Origin: Icerya purchasi
Taxonomy: Eukaryota; Arthropoda; Insecta; Hemiptera; Monophlebidae
NCBI GenBank assembly: GCA_039619475.1
Contig: CM077115.1
Location: 485,906,400 to 485,970,399 of the forward strand
Reading direction: 5' to 3'
DNA: 64,000 nt
Under the pieces are notes generated by a model. It had not been told where the DNA came from, made no database searches, and saw only the letters and a list, made by a program, of their open reading frames with translations. Below, one piece after another: positions 61,642 to 64,000 of this stretch (the first letter of the stretch is position 1; each line of letters opens with the position of its first letter). The position numbers and the translations under genes are program-made.

Positions 61642-64000
61642 GAAGCTTTCCCTGCTATGCTCTAATCTGTCGTAATTAAAAAGCCGCTAATAAAAATTGA
61701 CTCGGTAACCGACACGGAAATACGAGAATTCTCCCCGCAGGCAGTCTACGAATCACAGTTTGACATAGATGTGAATAAGTTGTCGCTGTATTACACACCA
61801 AGGCAAACAATGGGAAAACCAATTGAACAATATTACTACATATTATATTTATCAGTATTAGCTGACCAACTTCTGTTAGCCGATCAATTTCTCGAGGCAG
61901 TTCTGTGAATTCTCTGCTGCAAGTCTAGAAACGTCGAAAATGTAATTCCATTCGAGGCAGCGTTCTCAGCAACTAAGTTAGGCCAACTGTTGGCGCGGCT
62001 GGAATCGGAAATGTTTCACACCATCTTTTCTTTGACATTTTAAAGAGAGATATATATTTTTAATCTCGTAAATGAGTGAATGAAATTTATAATTAAATAA
62101 ACGACAAGCGCGGCCGAAGTAGACTATCGGAGAAAATTGTGAATTTGCATCTAGTTCGGCACGTTCGAAATAAAACCTAGGAACATAATATTGTAAATTT
62201 ATTACCTTGTGAAATGTATATCTATAGTGCCGACAGTGTTGCATTTAACTTTTAATTAATCGCAGGTATTAAAGTAAAAATTATCATCCGACTCGTGTTA
62301 AACTTCGATTATTATGTTATAGGCGATGATTAAAAATATACGTTAACGTTGTTTTGAGTACGCTCAAAGAAACTGGAAAAACCCCGACTAACTTCGGATG
62401 ATGGTGATGATATAATATAAATTTTTTAAAAAAAATTAAGAATATATCGATACTATTCTCGACTATATTATAACTAGTAGCGTTCAGAATTCTCGCAAGT
62501 CAAAAATCATTCGCAAGGGGCACATCTAAATCAAATGCTTCGTAGTTGCTTTGAAAAAATCTTATAAACGTGTAAATAAAATGTGTAATTCGAAATATTC
62601 AAGAAGCACGAAAATGTTTAAAAAATGGTGGAATTCCAGTTGCTGATGAAGTGCAGATGGTAAAAAAGAATAAGAATTATCGAGTTCTGCCGATAATATT
62701 AATGAAATTCGAGGGAAAATAACAAAATATTGTGCCGCTTCATTTGATATAACACGTCGAACTGGGTGTGTCGTTATTGCGCACCTCTTCATTGCTGTAT
62801 AAGCCCAATTGTCATCGCAGATTGTTAAATACCCGAATAGAATGTGCAGGAGAACGTCGGCGCAGAATTGGCAAAGATTGTCTTCTAGTAAGGTGAAATT
62901 TAACTAATCGAAATGAAAATTAAGTGGCACGTTCTGAAAGCAGTTTGTTCAACGAGCACGACAGAATTCTAAAAAGCGGAATAATATTTTAAATTGAGAC
63001 AAGACAATTGCTTACCTAACAAGCGAAACAATGTACGCTTGTACAGGTTAATCGTTAAAGGAGCTGCTATTTCAAGGAACCGCTCCAACTACTTCCGTTC
63101 GTCCAATTAGTACGCTTCCATATTGGTATTTTTCACCATCGATCACACGCTACAAACACTTTCTGTCGCATTTCGTAGTTCGTCGTTAGAATACAGGCGC
63201 TATTCACATGTGTGGTGTCGTCACACTTCAATAACAGTTCGGCGAACGCAGTTAATCTTGCTCCATTATCTGTGCTCATAATCCGTCCTCGTTATATTTT
63301 CGGCCGACTAGGCGTGCATTTCGAATTTTGCTTCCCCCGTCCGTTGCACTCCACTTATCGGTGCATTGATGTTTTTCTTCGGTTCTTCCGTGATTTTTAG
63401 GATGCATTCCAAACTACATTAGTGAGCTGAATTATTATAACACGGTGATTTCGCCGAGATGCAAGACTGTATGTCAGCTTAGAGACTCTCTGTTATAGGC
63501 ATAGAATCTGTCGACTACATTAAGGAATAACTTTTATTTCGTGGCTTACTTGTAAATTGCTACGTCACGAATGCTATATATATACCGAGGAGTGAATGCG
63601 ATTCTCTGCATAGTGTGAACGATCTCCAATGTTATTTTCGGCAACGCATTTGATGTTGAATTTTTTGGTCTTTATTCGTATTTTACTTTTTTTTTTTTTG
63701 CATTTGTTTTGTTTTTCTTAAGTTACGCCGTCAAAATATCTGCCGTGGATAATTTTAATGATGAAAATTGTCACGGTGCTGAAAACGAAAGAAAAACTAT
63801 AATGCTCGAATGGGAACTTTGGTATGAAGGTACTAATCGATTTGGGTCGGCTCGAATTTTAAATAATGGTTTTATAGCACACAGTTATGCTTTTTAGTTT
63901 ACTTAAAACATTAATAAGAAATTGCAATTGTCTCAGTCGAACTGTGATGGACTTTTTGCGCGCGATTATTTATATCACGTTTCCGCGACTTTTTAATTGG
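61642..64000. other. Non-coding stretch
   Basis: No exon, repeat family or RNA gene recognised up to the window end. A T tract lies near 63687-63699. Confidence 0.45.

Overview
This window looks like AT-rich, non-coding animal DNA, most likely from an insect. I infer this from the mix of mobile elements: an I/Jockey-like LINE with RNase H, an RTE-like LINE, a Penelope-like element (PLE), hAT elements of the ZMYM1-like type, and two tRNA-derived SINE families. The many (TA)n, (CA)n and (TTTA)n microsatellites agree. A hemipteran is possible, but nothing in the sequence proves it. There is no operon structure, no rRNA, no intact tRNA, no CRISPR array and no intact protein-coding gene. Almost every open reading frame is short and chance-like, lies in a microsatellite, or belongs to a decayed transposon.

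Layout. 1.1-2.7 kb: a SINE-II copy, then a hAT transposase pseudogene (minus) and its terminal sequence. 2.65-3.7 kb: a composite repeat with internal tandem monomers; a second copy lies at 59.3-60.1 kb. 5.2-6.4 kb: a minus-strand PLE fragment with RT and GIY-YIG remnants and a hammerhead-like 3' motif. 6.66-7.07 kb: a long foldback element. 9.0-10.7 kb: a 5'-truncated I/Jockey-like LINE. 10.8-11.4 kb: a full SINE-I with a (TTTAC)n tail that carries a nested insertion. 12.6-14.1 kb: the GC-richest stretch, with a candidate signal-peptide first exon (13866-13953) ending at a strong phase-1 splice donor. If that exon is real, the next 50 kb with no coding sequence could be its first intron. 23.4-25.5 kb: a minus-strand SINE-I, a LINE 3' end with a 40-A tail, a 12-bp minisatellite, a foldback made of hammerhead-like arms, and a small hAT element. 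28.4-28.6 kb: a second hammerhead-like foldback. 31.4 and 36.1 kb: SINE-II copies. 41.2-42.3 kb: SINE-II followed by a LINE RNase H fragment. 51.7-54.3 kb: two SINE-I copies and a hAT MITE with perfect 8-bp target-site duplications. 56.8-58.5 kb: two retroelement fragments in opposite orientation. 61.2-61.6 kb: another LINE 3' end.

The most notable results are: (a) three degenerate hammerhead-ribozyme-like motifs sharing the core GAAAC-NN-GUC, one in the PLE and two in head-to-head foldbacks; (b) the two-copy composite repeat, whose shared 3' hairpin is followed by CTRR, as in a Helitron end; (c) two multi-copy SINE families; (d) the candidate signal-peptide exon. All homology calls come from reading motifs by eye. 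No search was run.
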